Assembly: GCA_029298735.1 (NCBI GenBank)
Contig: JANSLP010000453.1
Coordinates: 1-21,910 of the forward strand
Origin: Ophiostoma sp. CBS 140.51
Lineage: Eukaryota > Ascomycota > Sordariomycetes > Ophiostomatales > Ophiostomataceae
Reading direction: 5' to 3'
Length of the DNA stretch: 21,910 bases
Shown here: piece by piece, positions 1-11,678 of the stretch
Layout: the number at the start of each line of letters is the position of its first letter
Position numbering within the stretch: position 1 is the stretch's first letter
The notes under the pieces: generated by a model
Database searches by the model: none
Told to the model about the DNA's origin: nothing
The model's input: the letters and a program-made list of their open reading frames with translations, nothing else
Position numbers and translations under genes: made by a program

Positions 1-3000
1 CCAGTGCGTCTCTAGACGTCGGTGTTGGCAATTTTAGTGACGACAATGACATGCCCGGCACTGCCCACGCTGTCGAGCATGTGAGTTATTTTGCATTTTG
101 GGCTGTTTCTTTCACGCTTTGCGTCATACTAACGATTCCATCAGCTTTTGTTCATGGGTACGAAAAAGTTCCCAGAAGAGAATAACTACAACCAGTACCT
201 CTCGTCAAACTCGGGTAGCTCCAATGCATACACATCGTCAACGTCGACGAATTACTTTTTTGACGTATCGGCTCGGCCGCATGCCGATGAGACTGTGTCC
301 CCGTTATATGGAGCTCTGGACCGGTTTGCACAGTTTTTTATTGAGCCGCTATTTTTGGAATCCACCGTCGACCGAGAGCTTCGTGCCGTGGATTCTGAGA
401 ACAAGAAGAATTTACAAAACGACCAATGGCGGATTCACCAGCTAGAGAAGTCGTTGACAAACCCGAAACACCCATTCTGTCATTTCAGCACTGGCAACCT
501 CGATGTTCTCAAGATCGAGCCCGAGGCCCGGGGAATCAATGTTCGCCAGAAGTTTATGGAGTTTCATGACAAGTTTTATTCTGCGAACCAGATGAAGCTC
601 GTTGTCCTGGGCCGTGAGCCCCTCGATACTCTAGAGAAGTGGACTGCGGAGCTGTTTTCTGCTATTCCCAACAAGCATCTTGCACCCAACATGTGGACCG
701 ATGTGGTCCCATACAGCCCAGAGTATCTTGGCCTGCAAACATTCGTGAAGCCGGTCATGGACTCGAGAGATTTGACCCTGCGTTTCCCCTGCTTGGATGA
801 GACTCTTCTGTTTGACTCCCAGCCTAGCCGCTATGTCAGCCATCTCATTGGCCACGAAGGGCCCGGCAGCATCATGTCCTACATCAAATCGAAGGGCTGG
901 GCCAACGGACTTGGTGCGGGCATGTACCCTGTCTGTGCCGGTACACCAGCGATTTTCGAGGTGACAATCCGCCTCACGGAAGAGGGCCTGAAGGACTACA
1001 AGGAGGTGATCAAGGTTTTCTTCCAGTACGTATCTCTTCTGCGCGAAAGCCCGCCACAGGAGTGGGTCTTTGACGAGATGAAGGGCATGGCGGATGTCGA
1101 TTTCAAGTTCAAGCAGCAGACCCCCGCAAGCCGCTTTACGAGCAAAACGAGCGCTCTCATGCAGCGCCCCCTGCCACGTGAACGTCTTCTGAGTGGTATG
1201 AACTGCCTCCGCAAGTTTGAGCCCACTCTCATCCAGCGCACAATCGATTGCTTGCGGCCAGACAACCTTCGGATAACGGTGACATCCCGCACGTTCCCCG
1301 GGGACTGGGACAAGAAGGAGAAGTGGTACGGAACCGAGTACAAGGAGGAGAAGATCCCTGCCGACCTCGTTGAGGCCATTGAGGAAGCCTACTCAGTCAC
1401 GAAGTCCAACCGTATCGCCAATCTCTCTCTCCCACACAAGAACTTGTTTGTGCCGACAAAGCTGGAGGTCGAAAAGAAGGAGGTCAAAGAGCCTGCACCG
1501 TCTCCTCGCATTATTCGCAATGATGCTCTTGCGCGGACATGGTTTAAGAAGGATGACACCTTCTGGGTGCCAAAGGGCACGCTGACGGTCAGCATGAAGA
1601 ACCCCATCATCTTTTCTGTGGCCGAGAACTACATCAAGACCAACATGTTCACAGAGCTCGTGCGCGATGCCCTGGAGGAGTACTCGTACGATGCCGACCT
1701 GGCCGGTCTTCTGTACAACGTTTCGCTAGAACAACGTGCCCTCGTCATAGAGGTCTCTGGGTACAACGACAAACTGCCTGTACTCTTGGAGCAGGTTTTG
1801 ATCACGATGCGCGATCTAGATATCAAGGATGACCGCTTTGCTATCATCAAAGAACGGGCCACCAGAGCGCTGCGTAACTACGGATTCCAGCAGCCTTACT
1901 ACCTCCTATCTAACTATGTATCGTGGCTGACTTCGCCGTATGCGTATACCGTTGAGGAGCTCGCTAAAGAGCTGCCGGGTGTCACTGCCGAGTCGATGCG
2001 CCGATTCTCCAAGGAGCTTCTGGGCCAGCTGCACATGGAGGTCCACGTTCATGGAAACCTGTACAAGGAGGATGCGCTGAAGCTAACGGACATGGTTGAG
2101 TCGACTCTCCGTCCGCGTGCCCTGCCGCGTGCGCAGTGGCCCATCTGGCGCGAGGTCGTTCTTCCCCGGGGCAGCAACTACGTTTTTGAGAAAAAGCTCG
2201 AGGATAAGGAGAACGTCAACCACGCTCTGGAGTATGTGTTGCACATTGGCGATCGTGGTGACCGCCCGACGCGCGCACGTACACTGCTCCTGGATCAGCT
2301 CACGCAGGAGCGGGCCTGGGACCAGCTGCGGACCAAGGAACAGCTCGGCTACGTTGTGTTCAGCGGTGCCCGCTCTGGTACCAACACGATGAACTTCCGG
2401 TTCCTCGTGCAGAGCGAGAAGATCCCTCAGTATCTTGAAGAGCGTGTGGACTCGTTCCTGACCGAGTATGCAGATACTCTGGGCAAGATGTCAGACTCGG
2501 ATTTCGAGGGCCACAAGCGCAGTCTCATCGCCAAGCGTCTCGAGAAATCGAAGAATCTCTACCAGGAGACATCGAAGCACTGGGTGCAAATTAACAATGA
2601 GTTCTACGACTTCGAGTTCGGTGCGTATAGCCCCCTATCCGTTGCAATTTTTCCTCCGACCATTTTACTTTTTGCTGACACATCTCACAATATAGCCAAG
2701 AGAGACGCCGAGGAGATCAAGTTGGTGACCAAGGCTGATATGATCCAGTTCTTCAACTACTACATCCACCCCGAGTCGAAGATGCGTGCCAAGCTTGCTG
2801 TCCACCTTGTGGCGCAGGCGACGACCGATGTCACGACGAAGCAGATTTCGGATCTGGTCAAGGATCTCAGTCTCAGCGAAGAGGCCACCACACAGGCAGC
2901 TACTGATCTGAAGGCTCGTCTGGGCACCTCGAGCCAGGACGAAGCAGAGGAGGAGGAGAGCGTCAGGGACTACCTCACAAAGACTTTGAGCGCTGCAGCC

Positions 3001-3237
3001 GACAAGATCGAAGCGGCGGTGGATGCATGGAAGCAGCTGTCCAAGTACCACAAGGCAATCAATGGTACCGAGACGGCCGAAGACCAGGGCATCAGCAGGC
3101 CCAAGAAGGACCCCAATGGCACAACGCCCGTCAAGATCGAGAACATTCGCGAGTTCCGCATGGGCGTGGCTCTCACCGGAGGCCCCCGTGCGATCACAGA
3201 CATTAGCGAGTTCCTTGATGTTGATGCGAAGCTATGA
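1..3237 (+). CDS. STE23: Ste23/insulysin-type M16 zinc metallopeptidase, 5' partial
   Basis: The product is an insulin-degrading-enzyme family peptidase. In yeast, Ste23 and its paralogue Axl1 trim the a-factor mating pheromone precursor, and family members also degrade small amyloid-prone peptides. The coding path is 1-80, 145-2620 and 2696-3237, with the first full codon at position 3, giving 1031 visible residues. The inverted zinc motif HAVEH lies at 66-80, followed after the intron by LLFMGTKKFPEENNYNQYL. The third zinc ligand is the Glu of AVDSEN at 397-399. The C-terminal half carries LRTKEQLGYVVFSG at 2326-2367. Its Arg (2329-2331) and Tyr (2350-2352) match human IDE Arg824 and Tyr831, which complete the active site. 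Length fits the roughly 1000-residue family once about 80 N-terminal residues outside the window are added. All catalytic residues are present, so it should be active. The family is certain; the a-factor role is inferred from yeast. Confidence 0.95.
81..144 (+). other. Intron 1 of the Ste23-like gene
   Basis: This is a 64-bp intron running from GTGAGT to TCAG, with a TACTAAC branch site at 126-132. It falls exactly between codons, directly after the second zinc-binding His of HAVEH. Splicing restores the expected HAVEHLLFMGT sequence. Confidence 0.93.
2621..2695 (+). other. Intron 2 of the Ste23-like gene (in frame, no stop)
   Basis: This is a 75-bp intron from GTGCGT to ATAG, with a CTGAC-type branch near 2675. 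Splicing gives FYDFEFAKRDAEEIK, the sequence expected for the family. The intron length is a multiple of three and it has no stop codon, so a naive translation reads through it and adds 25 mostly hydrophobic residues that the family does not have. Confidence 0.9.
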
Positions 3238-4899
3238 ACAGGGGTTGAGGGAAACTGGGAAGGTTGATTTTAACATAGCACAGCCCAGCCTTGGGCAGAC
3301 AGGCAGGAGGGGAGGTCTACGACAGGGTTTGGGACATAGATGCATTGGATTTTTAGAACAATTGATGCATTTGTTTTTTTGTTACAATAATTTCACAAGT
3401 TGCAATATATGCAGCACTCAGGGATTTGTAAATAAAGCCGGCAAGAAAGCCCAGGCTCAATATGTGACCAAGTTGGATGTGGCAGGGACATGTCGAGGCA
3501 GATTGTAAGACAGACAATACAGTGCCAATAGACATCGGCTTTTGCTGTACCAAAATCATGAAGCTGTTAGATAAAGGCGGTCAGGTCCCGCACCTAACCA
3601 GCTCTGCAGGCCAAAATAAAAATAAAAAAATAAAATAAAATAAAGCCCCGCCAGATGCTCAGCTCAGCCCGTGCCCCTCACTAATTTTCTTCAAATACCA
3701 GCTTTGACCACCAGGCTGCCAACGGTGAGCTGCGGCAAGGCCACCAGGTGAATTGCGTACCGAGAAAACGTCTACCAGTCTGCCTTTGGCCCTGTGATGT
3801 TCTGTTAACAGCCTGGTGGGAGAATCATATGTCCCATATACGAGAAGAGGCTGTGTCGTGGCATCTCTTGGAGTATCGTCGATTTTTTTTTCCTTTATAT
3901 TTTTTTTCTGATTTTTTTCTGGCAGGACCTCCCCGTCCCTACAAGTCCTCTGCTTCTAAGGCCCACAATAGTCCACCAGCACCCCTCCTTCCTGTCAACG
4001 CCAGTGGTCGACCTGCAGGCCTCTAAAAAATGTTTCCACCTGCCCTTGTGCCAGTTCAGAGTTTTTTTTCCTTCTTCGATATGTCCAATTGTTGGAAAAA
4101 TATTTTTGTGTACCTTTTTCCATTAAAAATGTCAGGGGTAAATTTTAAGTCGACAGGTCAAGGAGAAAGCTGGTTGCATTTTCTTTCTGCATCGGTTTAG
4201 GATTAGCACGGAAGGTACGAAGCACCTATGTCGTCAGTGCTGGAAGTATTATGTATCAATACTTTCGAGTTTGCAGACCAGAGCGACCTTTCACACCGCA
4301 CGCCGTAACGCTCCCTTCTGGAGTAAATGAACGGAGTGTGCTTATCCTTTGCCGGGAGCCCTTTCCCTTTAACAATAGACAGCTCTATTGATTCATTGTT
4401 TGCTGCCGGATCCGCTGAGCCAGATACCAGTACACAGTACAGCGCCTTATCCTGCCGAGAGTACCTACTTACAAGGATCGACAAGTAGTTCCACCGCTGT
4501 GTACAGCCTTAGAAGAAGAAAGCGCCAGGCACCAAGACCTATGACACAGCAACAGTGTAATAGCGGAAGACCACAAATGACGAGGCGGAAGGTGCAGAGG
4601 ATGCGATACAACAGAGGCCGTGAACTGTCATACCACATTACACCGAGAAGGAAAGAGATACAGAGCAAAAAAAAACAAAAACATTGCCGGTACAATGTAT
4701 TGATTTCAAAGGAAAAGAACCATCTAAGATAACGTCAATACCGAGAGTAAACGACTGCAGGCCAAGTGTAAAGGCTTTTAAAAAATTCGCTGGACTAAAA
4801 AACAGTGCAAGACCGACTAAGAAAGTGCGGGAAAGAGCAGGGAACGAAGGGCATAAAAAACGGCACTAGAGGGGAAAACGCCCAATCCGTTGTTTTTCA
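3238..4899. other. Intergenic region between the Ste23-like and deubiquitinase genes
   Basis: No supportable gene is seen. The first part is presumably the 3' UTR of the peptidase: an AATAAA lies at 3431-3436 and an A/T run of repeated AAAATA-type units at 3613-3644. T-rich runs occur at 3880-3920. The ORFs here lack ATG starts, codon bias or recognisable motifs. I found no tRNA or 5S rRNA signature by eye. Confidence 0.6.
3431..3436 (+). terminator. Candidate polyadenylation signal for the Ste23-like gene
   Basis: An exact AATAAA lies about 195 bp after the stop codon. Fungal poly(A) signals are loose, and a second AATAAA-rich stretch at 3613-3644 could serve instead. The cleavage site cannot be placed without transcript data. 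Confidence 0.35.
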
Positions 4900-4902
4900 A
4901 TG

Positions 4903-6025
4903 GTAAAGACACTGCTCGTGTTCCATCACCGCCACGACCACCTCGAAATCTCTTCCTGCTCCTTGTCTCCTTCCTCCCCCCGTCTCTTCATTCGCCCCTT
5001 CCGCGCCCGACTCTCCTTCCCTCTTCGACTTGTTTTTAACCTGCCCATTCCAAACCGTCTGCCTCGAGCTGCCCGCGCAGCTCACCTTCATCACGTCTTC
5101 CCTAAAGAAACGCAAGATTGCACGCCCGTCGAGAAGAGGCGACGACAGTACCCTCCTTTCCCGCCCACAAATCCATCAACGCCCTGGGGAGCCACAAGAC
5201 CAGCAACCCCCGCAACACCACTCCTCCCTTCTTGCCGCCTCTCACTGCTCCGTCGACATCCGGCAGACCCGACGACAACATCGCCGCCCTGACGATTTAC
5301 GCAGCGGCGCCCGCGATCAACAGAATCAGCCTATCCTCCCGTCTACAGAAAAGGAGGACGTCGACGTCGACGACGAAGACGACGACAGCGCCGGCGAGGA
5401 CAGGACCCACCACGCCGGCGACGACAGCAGTGACGAGAACGACAGCGACGACAGTGACGACCGGAACGACGAAAACGACGACGGCAACAGCAGCGACCTA
5501 AACCCCACCTTTTCGTTTTCTGCCGCCTCCAACGCCGCCTCGTCGGGGCCGACCACTCCCACATACAGCCGGGCCGGCTCTATACCTCTGCCGCCCACTC
5601 GAACGGCCGTGCTGGGCTACGCCCACAACGATAACGACGACAGCGAGACTACCGTCCCGGACGCTGACGGCGACGATTTTGACGCCGCGTCAAACACATC
5701 GAGTCCGCCGCCAACCAGAGTCACCACTCATACGGCCAACGCCAGTGCCACGCTGACCAAGAACACCAACGGCTCCAACATCCACAAAACCAGGTCCGCT
5801 CGTTCTTCCGCACGCCGCGCAGCCGCCACCTCTACCTTGTCAACGGCTGCTGAAACCATCGGCCAACATCGTCGAAAGATCCAGAAGCACAAGAACAACA
5901 CTTCCTCCTCATCTTCACTTCACCCGCCACTCTCTTCTATTCACTCTCGCCGGCACACACAGCACCAGCGAGTCCACGAGCGCAGCCAGTCTCCGCTCGT
6001 GCCCATCTCTCACCGCGCCATAATT
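4903..6025 (+). promoter_or_regulatory. ATG-free 5' leader / open N-terminal extension of the deubiquitinase gene
   Basis: From 4903 to 6025 (1123 nt) no ATG occurs in any of the three + frames. The first, at 6026, has A at -3 and G at +4. The early part (4930-5035) is pyrimidine-rich, as in fungal transcription-start regions. The frame joining the protein has no stop from 4907 onward, about 373 codons, while the other two frames hold twelve stops between 5030 and 6025. From about 5350 the open frame uses C-ending codons and reads as an acidic D/E/S-rich stretch, then Ser/Thr/Pro/Ala-rich and basic segments. It may be a scanned leader, a non-AUG-initiated extension, or coding sequence reached through an upstream exon. 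Confidence 0.6.
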
Positions 6026-9000
6026 ATGGGCGGAGCCAACGACCAAACCTTCCAACGTTCGAGCTCGCCCTTGAAGCGCACCGCCTCCAATATGGAGCAA
6101 TCCGACAACATCGAATCCTCCTCGGATGTCCAGAACAACAACTCCTCCCCACCACAGCCCGCCTCTTCGTCACCGTTGCGGAACGACACCAAAGAAGAGG
6201 ACGTCGAGATGACGACTGCCGCTCCCAGTGACGAGGCAGGCGAGTCAGATCAGACCGAAGCCACGGCCAACTCATCCGCACCCCCGATCGAGGAACAGAT
6301 ACGCACCATCGAAGCTCTTGTTAAGGACTTCAACACCGGCGAGCTGGAAGAGGGAACTGCCGCATACCTCGTGTCGCGCAGCTGGCTTGCCCGGGCACAG
6401 GCTCTCGGCAGCGGTGATGCCGCCAAGGCCGCCAAAGAGGCGCCTCAGGGCACTCTCGGTCCCGTTGATAACTCTGACATTGCGGCCGGTGTCGTCCAGG
6501 ACATTGACGGTGGCAGGGCCGTCCGGTTAAAGGCCGGCACCACCCAGGAGGACTTTGAGTACTTTTCCAAGGAAGCTTGGGATCTCCTTGTATCCTGGCA
6601 CGGCCTGGCCAACGACCAGCTACCCATCATCCGCGTTGCACACAACACGGCACCCAACTCCATGATCCCGAATGTGCAGTACGAGCTGCACCCGCCCGTT
6701 TTTACTCTCCACCGTCTATGGTCCGCCGTCAGCACCATACCCCACTCCACGGAGGTGCCCGATGCGAACCAGGCGGCACCCGTCGTCATGTGCACGAGCA
6801 ACTACAACACACAAGGCTTCCTTCGCAAGGCCAAGGCCCTTCTGCACATTCCCATTGAGCGCCATGTGCGTATGTGGAGTGTGCCACGGAAGCTGGCTGC
6901 AGGCGATCCCACACCGGCTGCGGCACCCTCTGCAGTTGAATCTGCCCTCGGCCCTACCTTGTCAACGCCACCCGACTCTCCGAGACTGGTAGGCAAGGGC
7001 AATGATGCCAGTGCTGTGGCCAACCCGCAAGACTCGTGGTCCAAGTTGCTCCTGGAGGTGACCGACTTTATGAAGCTTCAGCCCAATGTAGAGCGTGAGC
7101 AGCTCTCGCAGGTCAAGGACTACACTCATGATAAAAAATACAACGGCCGCGGGACCCTCGCCTTCATCTCACTTACCGTCGACCAGACGATTGTGCTTGA
7201 TGAGAATGTCGAGCGCAACCTTTGGGTTTCCACTTACAACCCCAAGACCGGCGGCAAAGACAAGGGCAAGGCCAATACAGCCTCTGCTCCGACTGCGGCG
7301 CTTGCGAACACGTCCGCCTCCAGAACCGGCGGTGTAAACAACACAGCAGCCAGCAGTGGTCGCAGCAGCCCCGCCCCGGGACCTGTGACGCGGGGCCGCA
7401 CGAAGCAGAAGTCCGGCCGAACTATGGGCTGCGTCGGTCTCGGCAACCTCGGCAACACCTGCTACATGAACGCCGCACTCCAGTGCCTCCGCAGTGTGGA
7501 AGAGCTAACCAAGTATTTCCTTGTCCACGAGAACGAGGCTGAGACCAACCACGATAACCCTCTTGGCCATGGTGGCAATGTCGCCAACGCGTACGCATTC
7601 TTGCTCGAGGAGATCTTTAGAGAGAACGTCCCTATGTCTGTTGCGCCGCGCCAGTTCAAGTCCACCATCGGCCGGTATGCCCCTGCCTTTGCCGGCTACG
7701 GTCAACAAGACTCGCAGGAGTTCCTCGGCTTTTTGCTGGATGGCCTCCAAGAGGACTTGAGCCGTGTTAAGAAGAAGCCGTACATTGAGAAGCCAGACTC
7801 AACCGACGAGATGATTAACAATCCCGCCGCGATCCGGGAGATGGCGGAGAAGGTCTGGGACATTACAAAGCGTCGTGACGACTCCATTATCGCTGATCTC
7901 TTCACCGGCATGTACAAGTCCACCCTGATCTGCCCCGTGTGCCAAAAGGTCAGCATCACCTTTGACCCTTTCACAAATTTGACGCTGCCCCTGCCGATCC
8001 AAAACGTGTGGTCCAAGACCATTCGCTTCATCCCGCTGAACGACCGCCCGGTCTACCTCAATGTTGAGCTCGATAAGACGAGCAGTGTGCGGTCCTTCAA
8101 GGAGTTCATCAGCGTACGCGTTGGCGTGCCGGCGGACTGCCTCGTGGCCGCGGAAGAACTGCGTGATAATATCATTAGGGTCTACGATGACTTTGAGTGC
8201 GTCTCGGAAGAAATGGCAGCAAATGACACAGTGCTGGTCTACGAGGTGGAACGCACGCCTACCAACAACAGCGGCAGCAAGATGCCTCGGAAGAAGCCGC
8301 GGTCTATGCTCATTATCGACGATATTGAGCCGGAGGTGCCTTCCTGGGACAGCCCCATGGCCAAGAGCCTGCTTGTCCCCGTCATCCATCGCTTTGAACC
8401 CAACCACCGTCGCCGCTACACAAAATCCAGCGGCCTCGCCTGCCCACCCCATTTCATTGTCGTCACCCCTGAGGAGGCCAGAAACGAGGATGCCATCCGC
8501 CGCAAGGTTTTGGAGAAGGTCGCGTCGTTCTCCACCTGGGCCGAGTTTGCCAAGGCAGAGAACCCGACGCAAGCCTCGAGCACGAACAACAGCACAAGCA
8601 CCAGTGCCGACGGCGGCAGCGAGACGAGCCAAGGAGACGATGCCACGGACGCGACGGATAATGACCTGGTCGTCACCAGTGGTTCGGACATTGAATCAAC
8701 GAGCAACAGCAAGGTCATTGCCAAGTCGATCGAAGGCGAGGACGATATGGTCGACGTGACCATGAAAGACGCTGGCGCTGGCGGCGAGGTTGCAGCTGCC
8801 GACCAAGCAGCAACAGACTCTGCCTCGTCCAAGATCCTCTATAAGTTTAACCGCCACCGGCCACGGTGGGTAACAGAACCCAACCTGTTCTTGGCAGGTG
8901 AGCTCCAGAATCTGTTCCAGATGGGCTATTACGATGATACCAGCAACGTCATTCCCATCAAGTGGTCTGGCTCGTCCGACGAGAAGCCGTACCCGAGCCT

Positions 9001-11152
9001 CCGTTCCCGCGCGCCGCAGCCTGCTAAGCGTTCTTCTGCTGAGCGGGACATAAACAGCCCTGGACCTTGGGAGAGTTCAGCCGGCACCGACAACGAAAGC
9101 AGCCCTGGTGACGCGTCACCCACCGACGAAATTACGGGCTCAGCAGAGCTGACCCGTATGACTGACGAGTCTGACGATGAGGACTCGGCCGTGCCTCCCC
9201 CGATCGGCATGCGCAGCCACCAGGCCGACCTTCCCAAGAGCGGCCCTGCCCGGCGGAGAGCGCTGAAGCAGTACAAGGCACGTGGCCCCAAGGGTGCAAA
9301 GCGCCGCCAGCGTCTGCCCCAGTCTTCTTCCAGCCGCCCCGCCCGTCTGGCATCTGTGGAAGGGGATGATGAGAATGAGCACGATAATGAGAATGATGAT
9401 GAGAACGACAACGCCACGACACCCCCGGTCTCATCCTCCACCTCTGCCCCTGCCGCGACGGTGCCGGCCAGCAGCCCACCGCTGATTCGTCTCGGCGAGG
9501 GCATCATGGTCGACTGGAGCGCGGAAGGCTGGGATGCCGTATTTGGCAAGGAGGGCCCGGATGACGAGATGCGTGGCGAGCCAACCTACGAGGATCCCAT
9601 CCCTGTGGTTGACGACCCCGAGCTGCAAGAGAAGAAGCGGAACCGCATCAGCCGTAAGAAGCGCGGTCTGACTCTTGACGAATGCCTTGACGAGTTTGAG
9701 CGTGAGGAGATACTGTCCGAAAACGACATGTGGTACTGCCCTCGCTGCAAGGAGCATCGCCGTGCCAGCAAGAAGTTCGATCTGTGGAAGACCCCTGATA
9801 TCCTGGTTGTTCATTTGAAGCGGTTCAGTTCTAGTGGATGGCGCCGCGACAAGCTGGATATGCGGGTTGACTTCCCAGTCGAAGGCCTGGACATCACCAA
9901 GCGGGTGCTGGATCGCCAAACCGGCAAGGAAGAAATATACGAACTGATTGGTGTTGACGACCATTGGGGTGGCCTCGGCGGCGGCCATTACACTGCCTTT
10001 GCCAAGAACTTTATCGACCACCAGTGGTACGAATATAACGGTACGTGCACATCATTTCTCAACATTTTTACTCGAATGGTTGAATACGAGTACTAACGTT
10101 TGCAAGACTCGTCCGTTTCTAAGGTGAACGACACGGCTCGTGTCGTCTCTGCGGCCGCGTACCTGCTGTTCTACCGCCGCCGGTCCGATGCGCCTCTGGG
10201 CGGTCCTCGGTTTGCAAAGATTGAAGAAAGGTTCAGACAAGAGCAGGCCACCTCCGACGACGACACGTCCGAGTCGGGGGAAGGTCGGCGTCTCGGCACC
10301 GGCTCCTCCTTAATTGGGTCGTCGAGCGCCTCGAAAGGAGCCGGAGCGGGTCGCCGGCATCGCGCAAGCCCTGGTTTGGCTAGCAGCGGAACCAGCTCCC
10401 TCACTCTAAATGCTAATGGCGGCAGTGGTCGCCTCAGCAGCCCAACGACGGCCGATGACGATGACGATGATGCCGCTGATGGCGACTATCTCCCTCCGTA
10501 CGGCCCGGCAGCTCGTAGTAAGGCACGGGGTGCAGCGAGCGGTTTGCGTGTCCGAGCCGTTGCCGTCGATTCTGGGGACGAGCAAGACGACGCATATGGT
10601 AGCTCGGCCGCTGGTATCCTCAACTTTGGCGAGCCTTCTAGTAAGACCAGAAGCCGCTTTGACGATGACATCCGCAAGTCCGTCGAGATGGAGGACTTGT
10701 ATCCCGGCAGCAGCCACCATGAGAACGGGTCTTGGACGCAACAGGCCTGGAGCTTCGGACCGTCAGTCGGTGGCAACCACAACTCACCCGGCTCGGATGG
10801 TGCCGATGTCGACGAGTTGGAACTGGGCGACGCTGCTACTGCCACGGGCTCAGACACGCGCGATCCCGACATGATGAGCACGGGTACGGCCGACCACCAA
10901 GACGTTGACCTTTCTTTCCTCTCGTCTGCTGTCCCTGTGACGGCACTAGGTGGCGACGCTGATTCCCCGCCGCCACCGCCGCCCGATATGTTGACGCAGG
11001 CCAACATGGAGGACATCCAGCAGCAGGTTTGGGCCCGCAAGTCCGACGCCATCCACACCATCACCATGTCGGACAACGGAGCGGATGTGGCTTCTGATAA
11101 CGCCGTCGACATCCATGTTAGCGAAGACGAGGCCGGCAAGATGGAGGACTAG
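6026..11152 (+). CDS. UBP12: Ubiquitin carboxyl-terminal hydrolase, Ubp12/USP15 type (DUSP plus split USP domain)
   Basis: This is a cysteine protease that removes ubiquitin from proteins (peptidase C19). The coding path is 6026-10040 and 10107-11152, giving 1686 residues from the first ATG. A DUSP-like region spans about residues 86-230 (IRTIEALVKDFNTGELEEG to ELHPPVFTLHRLW). The Cys box GNLGNTCYMNAALQCL holds Cys479, and QQDSQEF lies near 559. Two zinc-knuckle pairs are CPVC (636/639) and CPRC (1238/1241). The His box GGGHYTAF holds His1321, and WYEYND supplies Asn1338 and Asp1339. A ubiquitin-like stretch (about 665-741) and a long acidic, disordered insert separate the catalytic halves, as in USP4/USP15/Ubp12. 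The tail after AAAYLLFYRRRS is acidic and disordered. The start is uncertain because the frame stays open upstream to 4907. The Ubp12 orthology is likely; substrates are unknown. Confidence 0.9.
10041..10106 (+). other. Intron of the deubiquitinase gene
   Basis: This is a 66-bp intron with a GTACGT donor, a perfect TACTAAC branch at 10091-10097 and an AAG acceptor nine bases on. Splicing gives YEYNDSSVSKV, the conserved end of the USP active site, whereas reading through meets a stop at 10094-10096. The acceptor trinucleotide is AAG rather than the usual CAG/TAG, but the protein match leaves little choice. Confidence 0.92.
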
Positions 11153-11660
11153 TTGGTGTCTTATTTTTATCGGAGTGTCGGTATGAATCACGGGATAGGA
11201 AAGAAGGGAGGAATGATGATTCTCATGGTCATGCTCGGGAGTTTTTTTGTTTACTGTTTCTATTTGTTTTATGTTGCGTATGTGTTTTTTGTCTTTACGG
11301 CGTCATGACAGCATGGGGTACGTCTAAAGTCGTTCCCGAGCTAGATTCATTGCATATTTTTTTTTTGCTCCTCTGTCTTCGTCAAACTATCTGACATGCG
11401 TGACTTGCTATAACGCCAGTATCTGTGCACCGAACCCCAAGTCGTGACCAAGGCGTGTCGTGAGTAAAGATCTGAGTCACTAGTATTTTTCTTCTCTCTT
11501 TCACAATCATCTTTGTCTCTTTTTCTTTATTCGGCACATACCGAATACAAAAATATTATTTAAAAAGTCGTAAAAAATAGGTAAATTTTTTGTCCGGCCA
11601 CACATTTTTTTATTAAAAAGAAGGGGGGGAACAAGGGATAAAATTTGCACATTTTCTTAT
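11153..11660 (+). other. 3' flank of the deubiquitinase gene
   Basis: Composition changes sharply from GC-rich coding sequence to T-rich DNA with T runs at 11240-11290 and 11357-11367 and A/T-rich DNA at 11545-11625. This fits a 3' UTR and termination region. No single AATAAA-like signal stands out and no ORF is supportable. Confidence 0.5.
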
Positions 11661-11678
11661 TTATGTGTAAACAATCGA

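Noticed and set aside
4900..5292. ATG-started 130-codon ORF upstream of the deubiquitinase
   Set aside because: It reads as translated pyrimidine-rich leader with no domain. It is kept only as a possible uORF or alternative first exon.
5350..5500. GAC/GACGAC trinucleotide-rich stretch considered as a simple microsatellite
   Set aside because: It is irregular and reads as a mixed D/E/S/N acidic segment in the open frame, so it is better described as part of the leader/extension.
7799..8632. 277-codon minus-strand ORF inside the deubiquitinase gene
   Set aside because: It is antisense to a clear, conserved catalytic-domain exon. Its composition mirrors the codon bias of the sense gene and it has no family motif.
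10486..11139. 217-codon minus-strand ORF over the deubiquitinase tail
   Set aside because: It is antisense to the acidic tail; the length is explained by GAC/GCC-rich codons on the + strand.
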